From Candidatus Altimarinota bacterium (GTDB taxonomy: Bacteria > Patescibacteriota > Gracilibacteria > BD1-5 > UBA6164), in NCBI GenBank assembly GCA_028696815.1, contig JAQVGG010000001.1, positions 26,986 through 90,985 of the forward strand: 64,000 bases of DNA, in the 5' to 3' direction. Shown here piece by piece: positions 31,934 to 43,003 of the stretch; position 1 is the first letter of the stretch, and every line of letters begins with the position of its first letter. Made by a program: the position numbers and the translations under genes. The notes under the pieces were generated by a model, which ran no database searches, was not told the origin of the DNA, and worked only from the letters and a program-made list of their open reading frames with translations.

Positions 31934-32950
31934 ATGATTATTTGGCAAACAAAAGCTTGGTGAGATATGTTAGTACAATCATGACAAGCTGAGCAAATTT
32001 TTGAAATACCTTTTAATCTCCCTTTCTCAAAGGGAGTACCTGAAGAATGAAGGGGAGGGATTATCTTTGTAGAAAAAAGAAAAGTTAGTTTTTGAGAATA
32101 CTGACTTTTTGTTATATGACTTGATAAAGCTATAACTTCCGAGACAAGTGATAAATTAATTGAGCTTTGTAAAAAAGAAAAAGCTTTGTTTATTCAAGTA
32201 GAAACATTAGATTATAATACCTCATCCCAACCTTCTCCTTCGGAGGAGAAGGAGATAGCTCAAAATAACACCCCTCTACTTCAAAGGAGAGGGGCAGGGG
32301 GTGAGGTCTTTAAAAAGTGGAAAGCAGGTTTTTATAAGAAATTTATAACTCCTTATACTGCTATAATTGATTTAACTAAATCAGAAGAAGAGATACTTTT
32401 AGATATGAAACCAAAGGGTAGATATAATATAAGATTAGCAGAAAAAAAGTGAGTAGAAGTTAAACAAGTAGAAAAAAGTGATGATAACATAAAAAAGTTT
32501 TATGATTTGATGATAGAGACTACTTCAAGAGATGGTTTCTCAGGAAATAATATAAATTATTACTCTACATTTTTAAGCAGTATAGAGAATTCAAAACTAC
32601 TTTTTGCATACAAGGATGAAAAAGTGATTGCTGGTTGAATCTTTGTATTTGATAAAGAGGTTTCTATTTATTATTATTGAGTTTCAACTGGAGATAAAGA
32701 TTATAGAAACCTTATGGCACCGTACTTACTTCAATGGGAAGCTATAAAATATGCAAAAAGTATATGATCTAAATTATATGACTTCTTATGAGTTTCTACT
32801 CCTTGAGATACAAAAAGTAGTTTAGCATGAGTTACTGATTTTAAGATGAAGTTAACAAAAGATTTGAGATGTGTTAGTGATAGTTATATATGGGTAAATA
32901 AAAAGTTAAAATATTACTTTATAAATACTTTAAGAAAATTTAAAAAATAA
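31934..32950 (+). CDS. FemAB/FemX-type peptidyltransferase, with translated repeats
   Basis: FemX/lipid II glycyl- or alanyltransferase-like protein of the GNAT-related FemAB family, which adds amino acids to the peptidoglycan stem peptide. Supporting segments: MIIWQTKAWGDML at the start (as in QSxxWG), TAIIDLTKSEEEILLDMKPKGRYNI, IRLAEKKGVEV, YYYGVSTGDKDYRNLMAPYLLQWEAIKYA and YDFLGVSTPGDTKSS. Two palindromic elements are translated: 32015-32062 and the doublet 32219-32307, adding about 45 residues in the N-terminal domain. 338 aa. It starts 9 nt after ruvB. Confidence 0.85.
32015..32062. repeat. In-frame palindromic element in the femX-like gene
   Basis: AATCTCCCTTTCTCAAAGGGAG and a tail ending GGGGAGGGATTA. 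Same subtype as 9065-9117. One of its codons is TGA (EEGRGG), so it would be a stop in the standard code. Confidence 0.8.
32219..32307. repeat. Two-hairpin doublet element in the femX-like gene
   Basis: Starts ACCTCATCCCAACC, contains hairpins TTCTCC-TTC-GGAGGAGAA and CCCCTCTAC-TTCAAAGGAGAGGGG, and ends GGGGGTGAGGT, so the termini are inverted. Translated throughout. Confidence 0.85.
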
Positions 32951-32979
32951 AAAAAATGAGCTTTGCTCATTTTTTTTTA
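32951..32979 (+). terminator. Rho-independent terminator
   Basis: AAAAATGAGC-TTT-GCTCATTTTTTTTT directly after the femX-like gene. It also faces the converging gene at 32989. Confidence 0.88.
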
Positions 32980-32988
32980 TTATAAGTA

Positions 32989-33354
32989 TTAAGCTTGAGA
33001 AGCTGTTAGTCCTGCAATTAACCAACTTACTACAGCCCAAGATATCCAGATAACAAATATACCTAGAAGAGATTGAATAATAATTGTTTTTCATTTTTTT
33101 ACTTTTTCTTCATCTCATGCAGCAGTTAAAAATTGGAAACCTCCCCATACAAGGTATAAGAAAGCAGCAAGAGCTAAGAACCCCATTAACCAATCAAGTA
33201 AGTTTTGTATAGCAACATCAGCTGTGGCACCAGTTCATTGAACTTTTGCATCTACTTTTTCTTTTCAAAAATTTATAGCAGCATTTGCGCTATTTAGTCC
33301 AACTAATGCAACTCAAGCAGAAGCATATAAAGAGTTTTTTACTAAGTTTCTCAT
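32989..33354 (-). CDS. VirB2/TrbC-like or pilin-type small membrane protein (121 aa)
   Basis: Signal-like start MRNLVKNSLYASAGVALVGLNSANA (Ala-x-Ala cleavage plausible), then two helices: LLDWLMGFLALAAFLYLVWGG and IIIQSLLGIFVIWISWAVVSWLI, joined by the charged loop GDEEKVKKGK. This two-helix layout with FQFLTAAGDEEKVKKG is the widespread TrbC/VirB2-like family of Patescibacteria, often near type IV secretion or pilus genes. A VirB4-type ATPase gene lies 8 kb away. Confidence 0.7.
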
Positions 33355-33489
33355 GTGTCCTGAAATTAATTTATAAATTATAGACAGAGTTATTATACGA
33401 AATCTTTATAAAAAAAGCAAATTTTTGTTTGTAAAAAAGGAAATAGTACTTAAAATCTTATTTAATAAAATTATTTAGATTAATATATT

Positions 33490-34080
33490 ATGATGAACAG
33501 AGAAGAGTACATAAAAAATTTAAGACAGTTTTGAATAGATAATGAAGTCCCAAATATAAGTGATACAAATGCTAAATTTTTAAGAGATTTAATAAAAATA
33601 AAGCAGGTAAAAAATATGCTTGAGATTTGAAGTGCTAACTGATTTAGTGCTATACAATTTTGATTAGAATTAGAAAAAACTTGATGAAAATTAACAACGA
33701 TTGAGTTCAGTGAACCTTCATATACACAAGTAATTGAAAATATAAAAGCTGTATGACTTGAAAAAGTTATATTTCCAGTAAATTGAAATGCTTTGTTTTT
33801 AATTCCTGAATTAAAAGAAACTTATGATTTTGTGTTTATAGATGGGATGAAAAGACGCACTAAAGATTTTTTTGATTTGGTTTATGATAAAGTTGAGATG
33901 TGAGGAATTATCATAGTAGATGATGTAATAAAGTTTAAAGACAAGATGAACTGATTTGAAGAGTATTTACAAGAAAATGATATAAATTACAATGTAATAC
34001 CAATAGATATAGATGACGGAATTGTTATGGTAGTGAAAGAAGAAGAGACTCTTAAAGTTAGAGTAGAGAAGGATTATTAA
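33490..34080 (+). CDS. Class I SAM methyltransferase (O-methyltransferase-like)
   Basis: 196 aa. Motif I MLEIGSANGFSAI, motif II-like LTTIEFSEPSYTQVIENI, then YDFVFIDGMKR and GGIIIVDDVI, in the order typical of catechol/caffeoyl-CoA-type O-methyltransferases. Two in-frame ATG codons start the gene (33490, 33493). The substrate is not clear. It is followed after 12 nt by the pseudouridine synthase gene, so the pair is probably one operon. Confidence 0.75.
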
Positions 34081-34092
34081 TAAAATTAAAAC

Positions 34093-35148
34093 ATGAAATT
34101 ATTTAAAATAGAAGAAAACGATGCAAATCAAAGACTTGATAAATTTTTAAAAAAACTTTTTCCTAACGCAACTCGTAGTCTTATCTATAAAATAAACAGA
34201 AAAGATAAAGTAAAAGTAAAAAGTCTCCCCTTACTAGGGGGAGATTTAGAGGGGGCTTCTAAATTTAAAAAAAGAGATAATGAGTATAAACTACAAGTTT
34301 GAGATGAAGTAAAAATATTTTTAAGTGATAGTGAATTTAAAGAACTGTCCACGTTTAAAGAAAGCACCCAATCAGTTTCTACAAATGAGATAGAAATATC
34401 TACAAGAGCTAGACTTGATAAAAAAGATATAGTTTTTGAAGACTCTGATTTACTTGTGGTAAATAAAAATCCTGGAATCAATGTACATCCTGGAGATCAT
34501 AAAACAAAAGAATCAAACCTAATTGCACAGATTCAGGATTATCTGTGAGATAAATTAAATAGCCTTACATTTAAGCCAAGTTTGATTCATAGAATAGACA
34601 GGGATACAAGCGGTATTTTGATGATAGGGAAGAAAAAAGATATGTTAACTAGAATGGTAGCTGATTTGAAAGACCACAAGAAAGTACAAAAAATTTATTA
34701 CGCTATAGTTTTAGGTAGACTTAGTCGCAAAGAAGGAACAATTAAGAAAAATCTTTTAAGAATTGAAAATGCAAAAGATGAAGCAAAAGTAAGAGTTGAT
34801 GATAAGTGACAAAGTGCTGTGACTCACTATAAACTTATAAAAGAACATATTGTAAAAGCTCCGGAAGGAGATATAATACTCTCTGAACTTGAAGTACAAA
34901 TAGAGACAGGAAGGATGCATCAGATAAGAGTGCATCTAGCTAGTATCGGAAACCCTATAGTATGAGATAAAGCATATGGAGATAAAAGACTAAACTGATT
35001 TTTTGCAAAAAACTATGGCTTAACAAGGCAAGCTCTTCACGCTTGGAAAATAGATTTTTTTCACTACTGAAGAGATAAAAACATGCAATTAACAGCAAAG
35101 ATAAAGGATGATTTAGTAGACTTTATAAAAAAAGTAAAAAATGGATAG
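34093..35148 (+). CDS. RluD-family 23S rRNA pseudouridine synthase
   Basis: The N-terminal S4 RNA-binding domain (NDANQRLDKFLKKLFPNATRSLIYKINRKDKVKV) is followed by a translated palindrome (LPLLGGDLEGASK) in the linker. The catalytic domain has HRIDRDTSGILMIGK with the catalytic Asp and VQIETGRMHQIRVHLASIGNPIVGD. 351 aa. It overlaps the MFS transporter start by 8 nt. Exact target uridines cannot be assigned. Confidence 0.9.
34223..34260. repeat. In-frame palindromic element in the rluD-like gene
   Basis: CTCCCCTTACTAGGGGGAG followed by ATTTAGAGGGGGCTTC, placed just after the S4 domain. Confidence 0.8.
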
Positions 35149-36304
35149 ATTACAAAAAAATATAAAAATATTTTATATAACAAATTTTTTACAAGCATGT
35201 TTGCTTATAGTTCCTATATGGGCTTTTTTCTTTACAAGTTATTTAAACTTTTCATTTTGAACGGCTTTGTTTCTGGTTGTATTATCTTGACTTGTATCTT
35301 TTTTGTTTGAAGTTCCATCTGGGGCATGGGCAGATAGGTTTTGAAGAAAAAAATTATTTTTAATATGAATTTTACTAACTATAAGTGCTTTCACTATATG
35401 GTTATTTGCTAAGGATTTAGTATTGTTTATAATATCTTCTATATTAGAATGAATATGATTTGCAATATTATCATGAAATTTTGAAGCGATAATACATGAT
35501 AATTTAGAAGAAGTATGAGATGAAATCGAGTTTAAAAATATAACTGCTAATTCTTATATTGCAATATTTTTGGGTAGAGCATTTTCCTCACTTTTTGCAT
35601 GATTTCTGTTTGTTTTAGACCCTCTATATCCAATTTATGCTACTATAATAGCATATGTATTTGTGTTCATTTTAGCTTTATTTATAAAAGAATCTGCTCA
35701 AATACTTTCTACACATTCAGACAATATATCTCATATAAAAGAAGCATTAAATTACTTGCGGAAACATAAAATTTTGTTTTTTGTTATATTAATTTTATCT
35801 ATTGAATCATGACTTGGAAATATTTATTGGTTTACTTATCAACCATTTTTAGATAAGTTATGATTTTCTATTGAAAATATTTGAATAATTTTTGCAATTA
35901 TAGGTGTATTTTCTGCAATAGGAAGTCATATAATTAAGAAAGTACAAGATAAATTTACTGAAAGTATTATTATCTACTTTATGTTATTTATACTTTTATT
36001 TGTTTCATTATTATTTATAAGTTTTGATAATATACCTTGAGTAATTTGAATAATTATACTTTCTATTATTTTTGGTTTTACTATGCCATTTTGAAATAAT
36101 TTTTTAATACAAAAATCTCCAAAAACTCATAAATCCACTATATTATCTATCTTCTCATTTTGAATAACTATTTGATATGTCAGTTTTGCTATTCCTGCAT
36201 GATTTCTAGTAGATTATATTTGAATAGAAAAAGTTTATTTATTAAATATTTTTCTTATAATATGACTTATTGTTTTTAGTTTTCTTTCACTTAGAAAGAT
36301 TTAA
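35141..36304 (+). CDS. MFS transporter (about 12 TM)
   Basis: 387 aa of hydrophobic helices. The loop 2-3 motif SGAWADRFGRKKLFLIG matches the MFS signature GxxxDRxGRR. Loop between helices 6 and 7 contains EALNYLRKHK. The substrate is unknown; the EVPSGAWAD motif is common in drug-export-like members. The ATG lies inside the end of the pseudouridine synthase gene, indicating coupling. Many TGA Gly occur in the helices. Confidence 0.85.
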
Positions 36305-36321
36305 TTTTTTAATTTTAAATT

Positions 36322-37302
36322 ATGAATATTACACCATTTATATGAACTCTTATATGAAACATAGTTGTAGCAATTTGAATAATTTGAGTTGTTTTAATAG
36401 TTAGGTTTATAAAAGATAGATTTTTAAACTATATTAACTTTATAACCGCTATAACTGTATGATTACTTTTAGGTATTATATTTTTATGATTTTTGCCGGA
36501 AATAGTTGATGAGTGATTAGCAGGTAAAAATATTGGTTTTTTTATACTTATATGAATATTTTTATTTTATGCTCTTGAGCTTTTTTTACATTGGCATCAT
36601 TGTAAAGATTTAAATCAAGAAGATATTTCTCATTCTCATGTTCATCATGAACATAAAAGTGGTATACTTATGTTCTGAGGAACTCTACTACATAATGCTT
36701 TTCATTGAGTAGTACTATTTTCAGCATTTTCAATTAGTTTTACTTTTTGAGTTGCAACTACATTAGCTATTTTGCTTCATTCTATTCCACAAAATATAGT
36801 TAATTATATAATGAATCATAATAATACTAAATATGCATATTTTGCTGCATTTTGAGGTATATTTTGAGCATTGTTAACATATCCTTTTGCTAATTATCTT
36901 GTTGAACATGAGGCTTATGTATTAGCAATTATTGCATGATGATTATTGTATACAGCACTTGCAGATATTTTTCCTGAGTTTAAATGAAAATGAACCACAA
37001 TAAATAAATTTTCTTATTTTGTTTTTATACTTGTGTGAATTATTTTATTTTTAGGTTTTGAAAAAATCTCATGATGAGATGAACATAGTAATGAAACAGA
37101 GATATCTGCAGAGCATGAGTGTGAAGAACACTGATGAAAATGGTTAGAGGGATATAAATTTAATGAATGTGGTGGTGTTTCAAAAGAAATTTGTGAAAAA
37201 ATTGGATGAAACTTTAATGAATGTGCATCTGCTTGTAGAAATAATCCAGAAGCTGAGGTTTGCACTTTACAATGTGTACAAGTTTGTGAATTTAATAAAT
37301 AA
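36322..37302 (+). CDS. ZIP-family metal transporter with Cys-rich C-terminal module
   Basis: Eight-helix ZIP protein, importing Zn or similar divalent metals. It has a His-rich variable loop (HWHHCKDL, HSHVHHEHK), HNAFHGVV in TM4 and LHSIPQNIVN in TM5 as metal-site motifs. After the last helix an unusual tail of about 70 residues carries ten Cys: HECEEHGGKW, NECGGVSKEICEKIGGNFNE, CASACR and CTLQCVQVC. That module resembles small secreted Cys-rich domains found alone or fused in other bacteria. It starts 17 nt after the MFS gene. Confidence 0.82.
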
Positions 37303-37307
37303 AAAAT

Positions 37308-38456
37308 ATGACTAAATATATACTGTCTACTATTGCTTGAGTTGAATCTATAGCAAAAAAAGAAGTAGAAAAGGTTTGAGCAAAGATTATAGAAGTTAGA
37401 GATAGGATGATAGAATTCGAAGGTGATAGTAAAACTATGATAAAAGTGAATTTATGGTCTAGAGTATGAAATAAAGTTTTTGAAGTATTAGCTGAAGCTG
37501 ATAAAATAGATACTTTTGATAAACTCTATGATTTAATTCAAACTATAAATCTTAAAAAATATTTTCATCACTCTTACCCAATAGTAGTAAAAGCTAAATC
37601 TATAAATTCAAAACTTGATAGCACTCCAGCAATTCAAAAGATAACAAAAAAAGCTATTGTAGATAATATAACAGGTAAATCCTGAGAAAAAGTATTTGAG
37701 AATAGCGAGTTAGAAAAGTTTGAAATAATGGTTTTGCTTATATGAGATAAAGCAAGAATTCTTTTAAATACCACTTGAGAAGCATTACACAAGAGAGAAT
37801 ATAGGCAAGAGACTTGAGAAGCGCCATTAAAAGAGAGTCTTGCAGCTGCTTTAGTATTGCTTTCTGATTGGAGATTTAAAGAAAATTTTTATGATTTGTT
37901 TTGCTGAAGTTGAACTATCGCTATAGAAGCTGCTATGATAGCAAAAAATATAGCTCCAGGATTAAATAGATATTTTGCTTTTGAAAGACTTTTACTTGTA
38001 GATAAAACACTTGTAGAAAAAGAGCTTGAAGATGCAAGAAAAAAAGAGTACTCTTGAGAGTACAAAATAATTGCTTCTGATATAGATGAAAATATAATAG
38101 AAATAGCTAAACAAAACGCAAAGGATGCTTGAGTTTATGATATGATAGATTTTAGAGTAATGGATTTTAGAGAGTACATAAGCCCTCACCCTAGCCCTCT
38201 CCCAGAGGGAGAGGGGATAGCTACTCCATTAAAATGAACTCTGGTTTCAAATCCACCATATTGAGTTAGATTAAAAGATGATAATATTGAAAGTCTGTAC
38301 AAACAAATAGATAAACTTTTTAGGGTAAATCCAGAGCTAAAAGGTTGAGTTATAACAAACTATCTTGATTTTGATAAATTGATAAATTTAGATAATTATA
38401 AAAAAAGAAAACTTTATAATGGGGGAGAGTTGTGTTACTTTTATAAAAGGAAATAA
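37308..38456 (+). CDS. THUMP-domain rRNA N2-guanine methyltransferase (RlmL/YpsC-like)
   Basis: 382 aa. N-terminal THUMP-type RNA-binding part (YILSTIAGVESIAKKEVEKVGA), then [41 protein letters not shown] (SAM motif I) and VSNPPYGVRL (catalytic NPPY). A palindromic element lies between motif I and NPPY ([14 protein letters not shown], 38180-38223). It starts 5 nt after the ZIP gene. Family members methylate G2445 of 23S rRNA; target here is by family only. Confidence 0.88.
38180..38223. repeat. In-frame palindromic element in the THUMP methylase gene
   Basis: AAGCCCTCACCCTAGCCC then CTCTCCCAGAGGGAGAGG. Nearly the same as 14271-14314 in thiI. Confidence 0.85.
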
Positions 38457-38483
38457 AAAATATGTCTAAAAGACATATTTTTT
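38455..38483. terminator. Bidirectional terminator
   Basis: AAAAAATATGTCT-AAA-AGACATATTTTTT between converging genes. It covers both stops. Confidence 0.9.
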
Positions 38484-39693
38484 ATTTTACCAATTTCTTA
38501 AGTACTTTTTCTATAGCTTTTTCAATAAAATCTTGTTTTTTATTAACTATAGAATTATAAGCAAGTATCATAGATATAATATTTAAGTTTGATTTACAAA
38601 GTATATTTTCTATATCATCAATCCTACAAAGTTTATCAATATCTGGCATAACAAACTTTATTTTTCCACTTATTTTTAGTCAAAGAGAATTAAAATCGAC
38701 TTTTTCAAAATAATTTTTAAAAAACTCATTGTTTCAACCTCATCCAACAATAAAAAAATTATTTATGCATATATTATCTCATATTATTTCTTTTATTCAT
38801 TCTATAATCAAGAAAGAATAGATATCTAAAAACTCTTTTTTTTCTTTTATAAAAAAATCACTTCTATCTATTTTTTTAATTATTTCAGCTCTAGAAAAAT
38901 CAGATACTTCACATATCTTATTTATAAGAGTTTCTATTCATACATCTAACTTTATAGATCAAACTATATTTCAGAAATCATCTTTTATAGTTATAAAACT
39001 AGAGGAGTTTCAGATATTTATTATTACAACACTTTTATCTTTTTCCCAGATTTTAGCAAGACAAAACTCTTCAGGAAGTATTTTTAAAATATTTTTATTT
39101 AAATAACTTCATATGTAGCTTATTAGCTCATAGTTACTTTTTGCTATAAAAATATTTAAAGTATGGAACATTAAGTGAGTTCAGGTCTCATTTAAAGGAT
39201 TATCTACTATTTTATTGTCAATTTTTATTTCAGAAATATTACTTAAAATAATATCTAAATCTTCTATCTTGTATAAATAATTTTTTTCTATTTTTTTACT
39301 AGCTGATATTACACCTATTTCTTCAACTTTAGACACTATATCAAAAAGTTCTGTTTCATTTATTTTTTTATCCGAATCTTTTCTATTATATGATATCTTT
39401 TTTGAATAAAAAAAAGTATCACTAAAAAGAGGATTGATTATTATATTTTCTAATTTAACTCATGCTTCTTTTTCAGCTTTTTTAATTGCTAATTCTATAT
39501 TTTCACAAATTCATTCTAGATTTTTTATTTTATTGTTTACTATGTCAGTACTTGATTGTCTTTTTTCTGAAAATGTAAGTACATTTATAGAGTTGCTATG
39601 ATATTCACAAATAGCAACTCTAATTTTATAGCTTCATACATCTATAATTCAAACTAATTCTCAAGATATTTTTTTTGTTGTGAAGTGAGGCAT
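38482..39693 (-). CDS. FtsA-like actin-fold ATPase (second FtsA paralogue)
   Basis: 403 aa. GIIDVGSYKIRVAICEY is the phosphate 1 motif, VIINIGNSSSFITIKDD phosphate 2 and NNFFIVGGGGNN the adenosine motif, in the FtsA/PilM/MreB superfamily order. The insertion between the first two fits an SHS2-type domain. It differs strongly from the FtsA at 44589, which sits beside ftsZ. Either a cell-division paralogue or a PilM-like pilus protein is possible. A TPR gene lies upstream in the same direction, separated by a terminator-like hairpin. Confidence 0.75.
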
Positions 39694-39726
39694 AGGGAAA
39701 TTAAATAGGAAAAGATTAAATTATAT

Positions 39727-39765
39727 ATAAAATGTCATTCCGTTTAATCGGGATGACATTTTATC
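39727..39765 (-). terminator. Terminator of the TGTCATTC repeat family
   Basis: AAAATGTCATTCCG and CGGGATGACATTTT arms. It ends the TPR gene on the minus strand and shares the TGTCAT...ATGACA termini with the repeat at 45831. Confidence 0.75.
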
Positions 39766-39775
39766 AATCAATTAG

Positions 39776-40294
39776 TTAAACTCTAGCTTTATTTTTAATA
39801 TCTTTTAACAAGATATTTCATTTTTCAAGTTCTCAAGAACCTATAAGAGCCATAGCAAGATCTTCTTTTATAAGATCATCTTGAGGAGCAAGTATTAAAG
39901 CTCTTTTTAATATACTAATTCACCTCTCTGTTTTTCAGATCAAAGTATAAGCCCAACCTAAGTTTCTTAAAACTTCAGAATTATTTCACATAAGCTTGTT
40001 AGATTTTTCAAGATATTCAATTGCTTCAGATGGTTTATCATTTGATAGAAGTAGAAATCATTTTAGATAGTTTCATGTAGCAGATTCATTATTTAATTCA
40101 AGAGAATATTCTATAGCTTTCATAGCTTTTGGTAAATTTCAAACATATAGATTTATATCAGCTATTTCCTCAAATAATCTATAATCATCATTATAGTTAA
40201 TTAAGGCATTTTCAACTATTTTTTCAGCTTCTTTATATTTTCAAAATGCTTTCAATTTTTCTATCTCTATTATTATGCTTTTGATTTTATCCAT
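39776..40294 (-). CDS. Tetratricopeptide-repeat protein (172 aa)
   Basis: About four 34-residue helical repeats, with typical units KAMKAIEYSLELNNESATGN, SEAIEYLEKSNKLMGNNSEV and ERGISILKRALILAPQDD. There is no signal or membrane segment, so a cytoplasmic scaffold is likely. It is transcribed towards the FtsA-like gene. Confidence 0.82.
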
Positions 40295-40465
40295 AAATAG
40301 TTCTTACTAATAAATTTTCTACATATAATTTTATCTTTTTTTAGGGTAAAATCAATAAAAAAAAATTATATAATGTTAAAAAGTTTAAATTGTTAAAAAA
40401 AATTTGAAACTTTTAAAAAATGTAATAAAATATCCTTTAAACTTTAAATTTTAACTCTTATTCTT

Positions 40466-40930
40466 ATGAAGTACCTTTGTACTAATTGTAATTATATATA
40501 CGATGAGAGTCTTTGAGAGAATGATGAGGGTATAGAACCTTGAACCAGATTTGATGAACTGTGAGATTATTATGTTTGTCCTGTCTGTGGAGAATGTGCT
40601 GATATATTTCAGGAAATAAAAGAAGAGGTTAACTATATTGAACATAATCATACATTGGATTTTGTTGAGAGTGAACACTTTATAGAAACTGAAATTGATG
40701 GAGATAATCTTAGAGTTACAATATGAAAGGAAATCCATCCTTTTTGAGAGGATCATAGAATTACAGAAGTTTCACTTTATGATGAATATTGAGATTTAGT
40801 TGAGTCACAATTTCTACAAGCTTGAGAAGAGCCTGAAGTTGAGTTCAATATATCTGATTTAGATGATTTTGAGATTAGGGTAAGATGTAGTCAACACTGA
40901 TTATGGGGGAGAAAGATTGTTAGGTTGTAG
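40466..40930 (+). CDS. Rubredoxin-superoxide reductase fusion
   Basis: 154 aa. Residues 1-45 are rubredoxin: CTNC at 5-8 and CPVCGEC near 38 bind one Fe. The remainder is the superoxide reductase (neelaredoxin/desulfoferrodoxin II) domain: HNH near 61, HPFGEDH near 91 and CSQHGLW near 141 supply the four His and one Cys iron ligands. It reduces superoxide to peroxide without making O2, with the rubredoxin domain as built-in electron donor. Monocistronic between divergent promoters and a terminator. It implies an anaerobic life with oxygen stress. Confidence 0.88.
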
Positions 40931-40949
40931 GAGACAGGTAGTAGAATAC

Positions 40950-40985
40950 AAAAAGACATATTAACCTTGTTAATATGTCTTTTTG
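40950..40985 (+). terminator. Rho-independent terminator
   Basis: AAAAAGACATATTAAC-CTT-GTTAATATGTCTTTTT, 20 nt after the rubredoxin-SOR gene. Confidence 0.9.
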
Positions 40986-41017
40986 ACCTGTAAGTGAAGT
41001 AATCTACCGACCACAAT

Positions 41018-42868
41018 CTATCTATTTGGATTTGTATCTATTATCTGTTCTTCATAAAAACTTGCTATTACTTGTATACCAACATGTTCTGTTCAAGCAA
41101 AAAATAATCATTGTCAAACAGCAGAGTTTAAAAGTATATATTTTTCTTGTTCAGTTAATTTGAACATATTTTGTAATACATCTATTGATGCGCTAGATTG
41201 TTTTAGAAGTAATTGTATAGATGAGTTTGTAACTATAGGTTTTCCATAAGCGCTACCAACAAAATCTTCAACATCTTGAGTAATTGTAGTTATTCAAAGA
41301 TTATATTTTCTTGCTCTTTTAACTAGTCAAAACAAAAACTTAGCAGAATCATCATGTTGCATAATATTCCATGCTTCATCTATAACTAGAAGTCTTTTTT
41401 TGTTACTTGATCTTACTTTATTCCATATATGATTAAGTATAACATACATGGCAATTGGTCTCATCATATCATTTAAGTCTCTAACTGAAAATACTTGTAA
41501 TCATTCTCAAAGCTCTATATTTGTAGGTTGAGAAAATATTCCTTTAAATATACCTTTCGTATACTTTTCTAGTTTTTGTACAAGTGAATTTGCTCAATCC
41601 ATAGTTTCTAATACATCTTGCAAATCTTCCATTATAGGCATCTGTTTTCATGTTGTATCATCATTTTCAAGAGTAATTCACTTCAAACTATAAGTTGTAA
41701 TTAAAGCTTTTTCCATGATAGATTCTTCTGTAGAAGAAAGCTTTCAAAGCATCAAGCTCATTAATCAAAGCAAACTCACTATAGCATTTCTAAGCAAGTC
41801 TCCTGGTTTTTCATCTCTGTCTTTTAATCATAAAGGTAAATCAAAAGGATTTATTCTTTGATCAGAGTTTAGGGATACATCAAGGTAACTTCATCAAACG
41901 GTATCAACTAACGCTCTATATTCGTTTTCAGGATCAATGACTATAACATCAGTTCAAAGCATTAAACTTCTAAGTATCTCAAGTTTTACAGCAAAAGATT
42001 TACCTGATCATGATTTCGCAAATACTACCATATTTGCATTTTCTGTTTTAAATCTATCAAATAAAATCAGAGAGTTATTATGTGTATTTACTCAGTAAAG
42101 TATACCATCATCATGACTTAAAGTGCTAGAAGAAAAAGGGAAGGTAGTACTTATTCATCATGTAGACATATTTCTATAAACACCAAGTTCATCTATAGCA
42201 AATGGTCATGTTGAAGTAAATGCTTGTTCAGATCTAAGATAAGCTTGTTTTTGTAATACATTTCTACCTGAAAGCATAGTTTCAAGATCTTTTCAGATTT
42301 TATTTAGTTTTTCAGTATCATCAGAATATATAGTTATATAAAGTGCTAGATGAAAGTATTTTTCTTCTCATCTCGTAAGTTTTGCTCTAAGTTCTTCTAC
42401 ATCTTGTATTTGAGCATCTATTGCAGGATCAGAAACAAGTCATTTTTCTGCATTTATGTTTCTTTCAGAGTTTAATTGTGTAAGTCTTTTTTTAAGATAT
42501 TTTTGTATAAATGCTGAATCTATAGGATATACAAAAAGACTCATATCAAATTTAATATCCCAGTTTATGATAGGAGATAACCAGTTTCACTCTAAAAAGT
42601 TTGGATAAGCATAAACAAAAAAAGTTTTTGCATAGATGTTATTTATTTTTATCTTATCTGAATCAATTTTCATGAAAGCTGGAGATATAACATCTTTTAA
42701 ATAAGCTAGTGCTTCTTTATACTCTTTTTCAGCTTCAACTATACCTTTATCTTGTTTTTTATCTTCTTTTTTTGTTTTATTTACTTCTTTTACATCAACT
42801 TCAAAAGAGTAAATATCTCAAGAGTATCTTTTTTTTATCAGTTCTATAAGTTTTTCTTGACTAGACAC
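41018..42868 (-). CDS. VirB4/TraC-type ATPase of a type IV secretion or conjugative system
   Basis: 616 aa. Walker A AKSGSGKSFAVKLE near residue 283, DVIVIDPENEYRALVD, Walker B RLLVIDEAWNIMQHDD near 492 and the late motif ITTITQDVEDFVGSAYG, all typical of VirB4. The N-terminal half includes long helical parts. The start is taken as GTG at 42868, since a TAG lies five codons upstream and no ATG fits. Other core T4SS genes are not adjacent. It may power pilus or DNA uptake rather than conjugation. Confidence 0.88.
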
Positions 42869-43003
42869 GTTTATGATAAACTAAAAAATAAAAATTTTAT
42901 TCATTTTATTTTACTTTCTTGTTTTGTAAAGAAATAGATATGATTTGAGCTTTACAGTTTAAAAAAACTATTTTTAATAAAGTCTGACTTTGAAAAATAA
43001 AAG

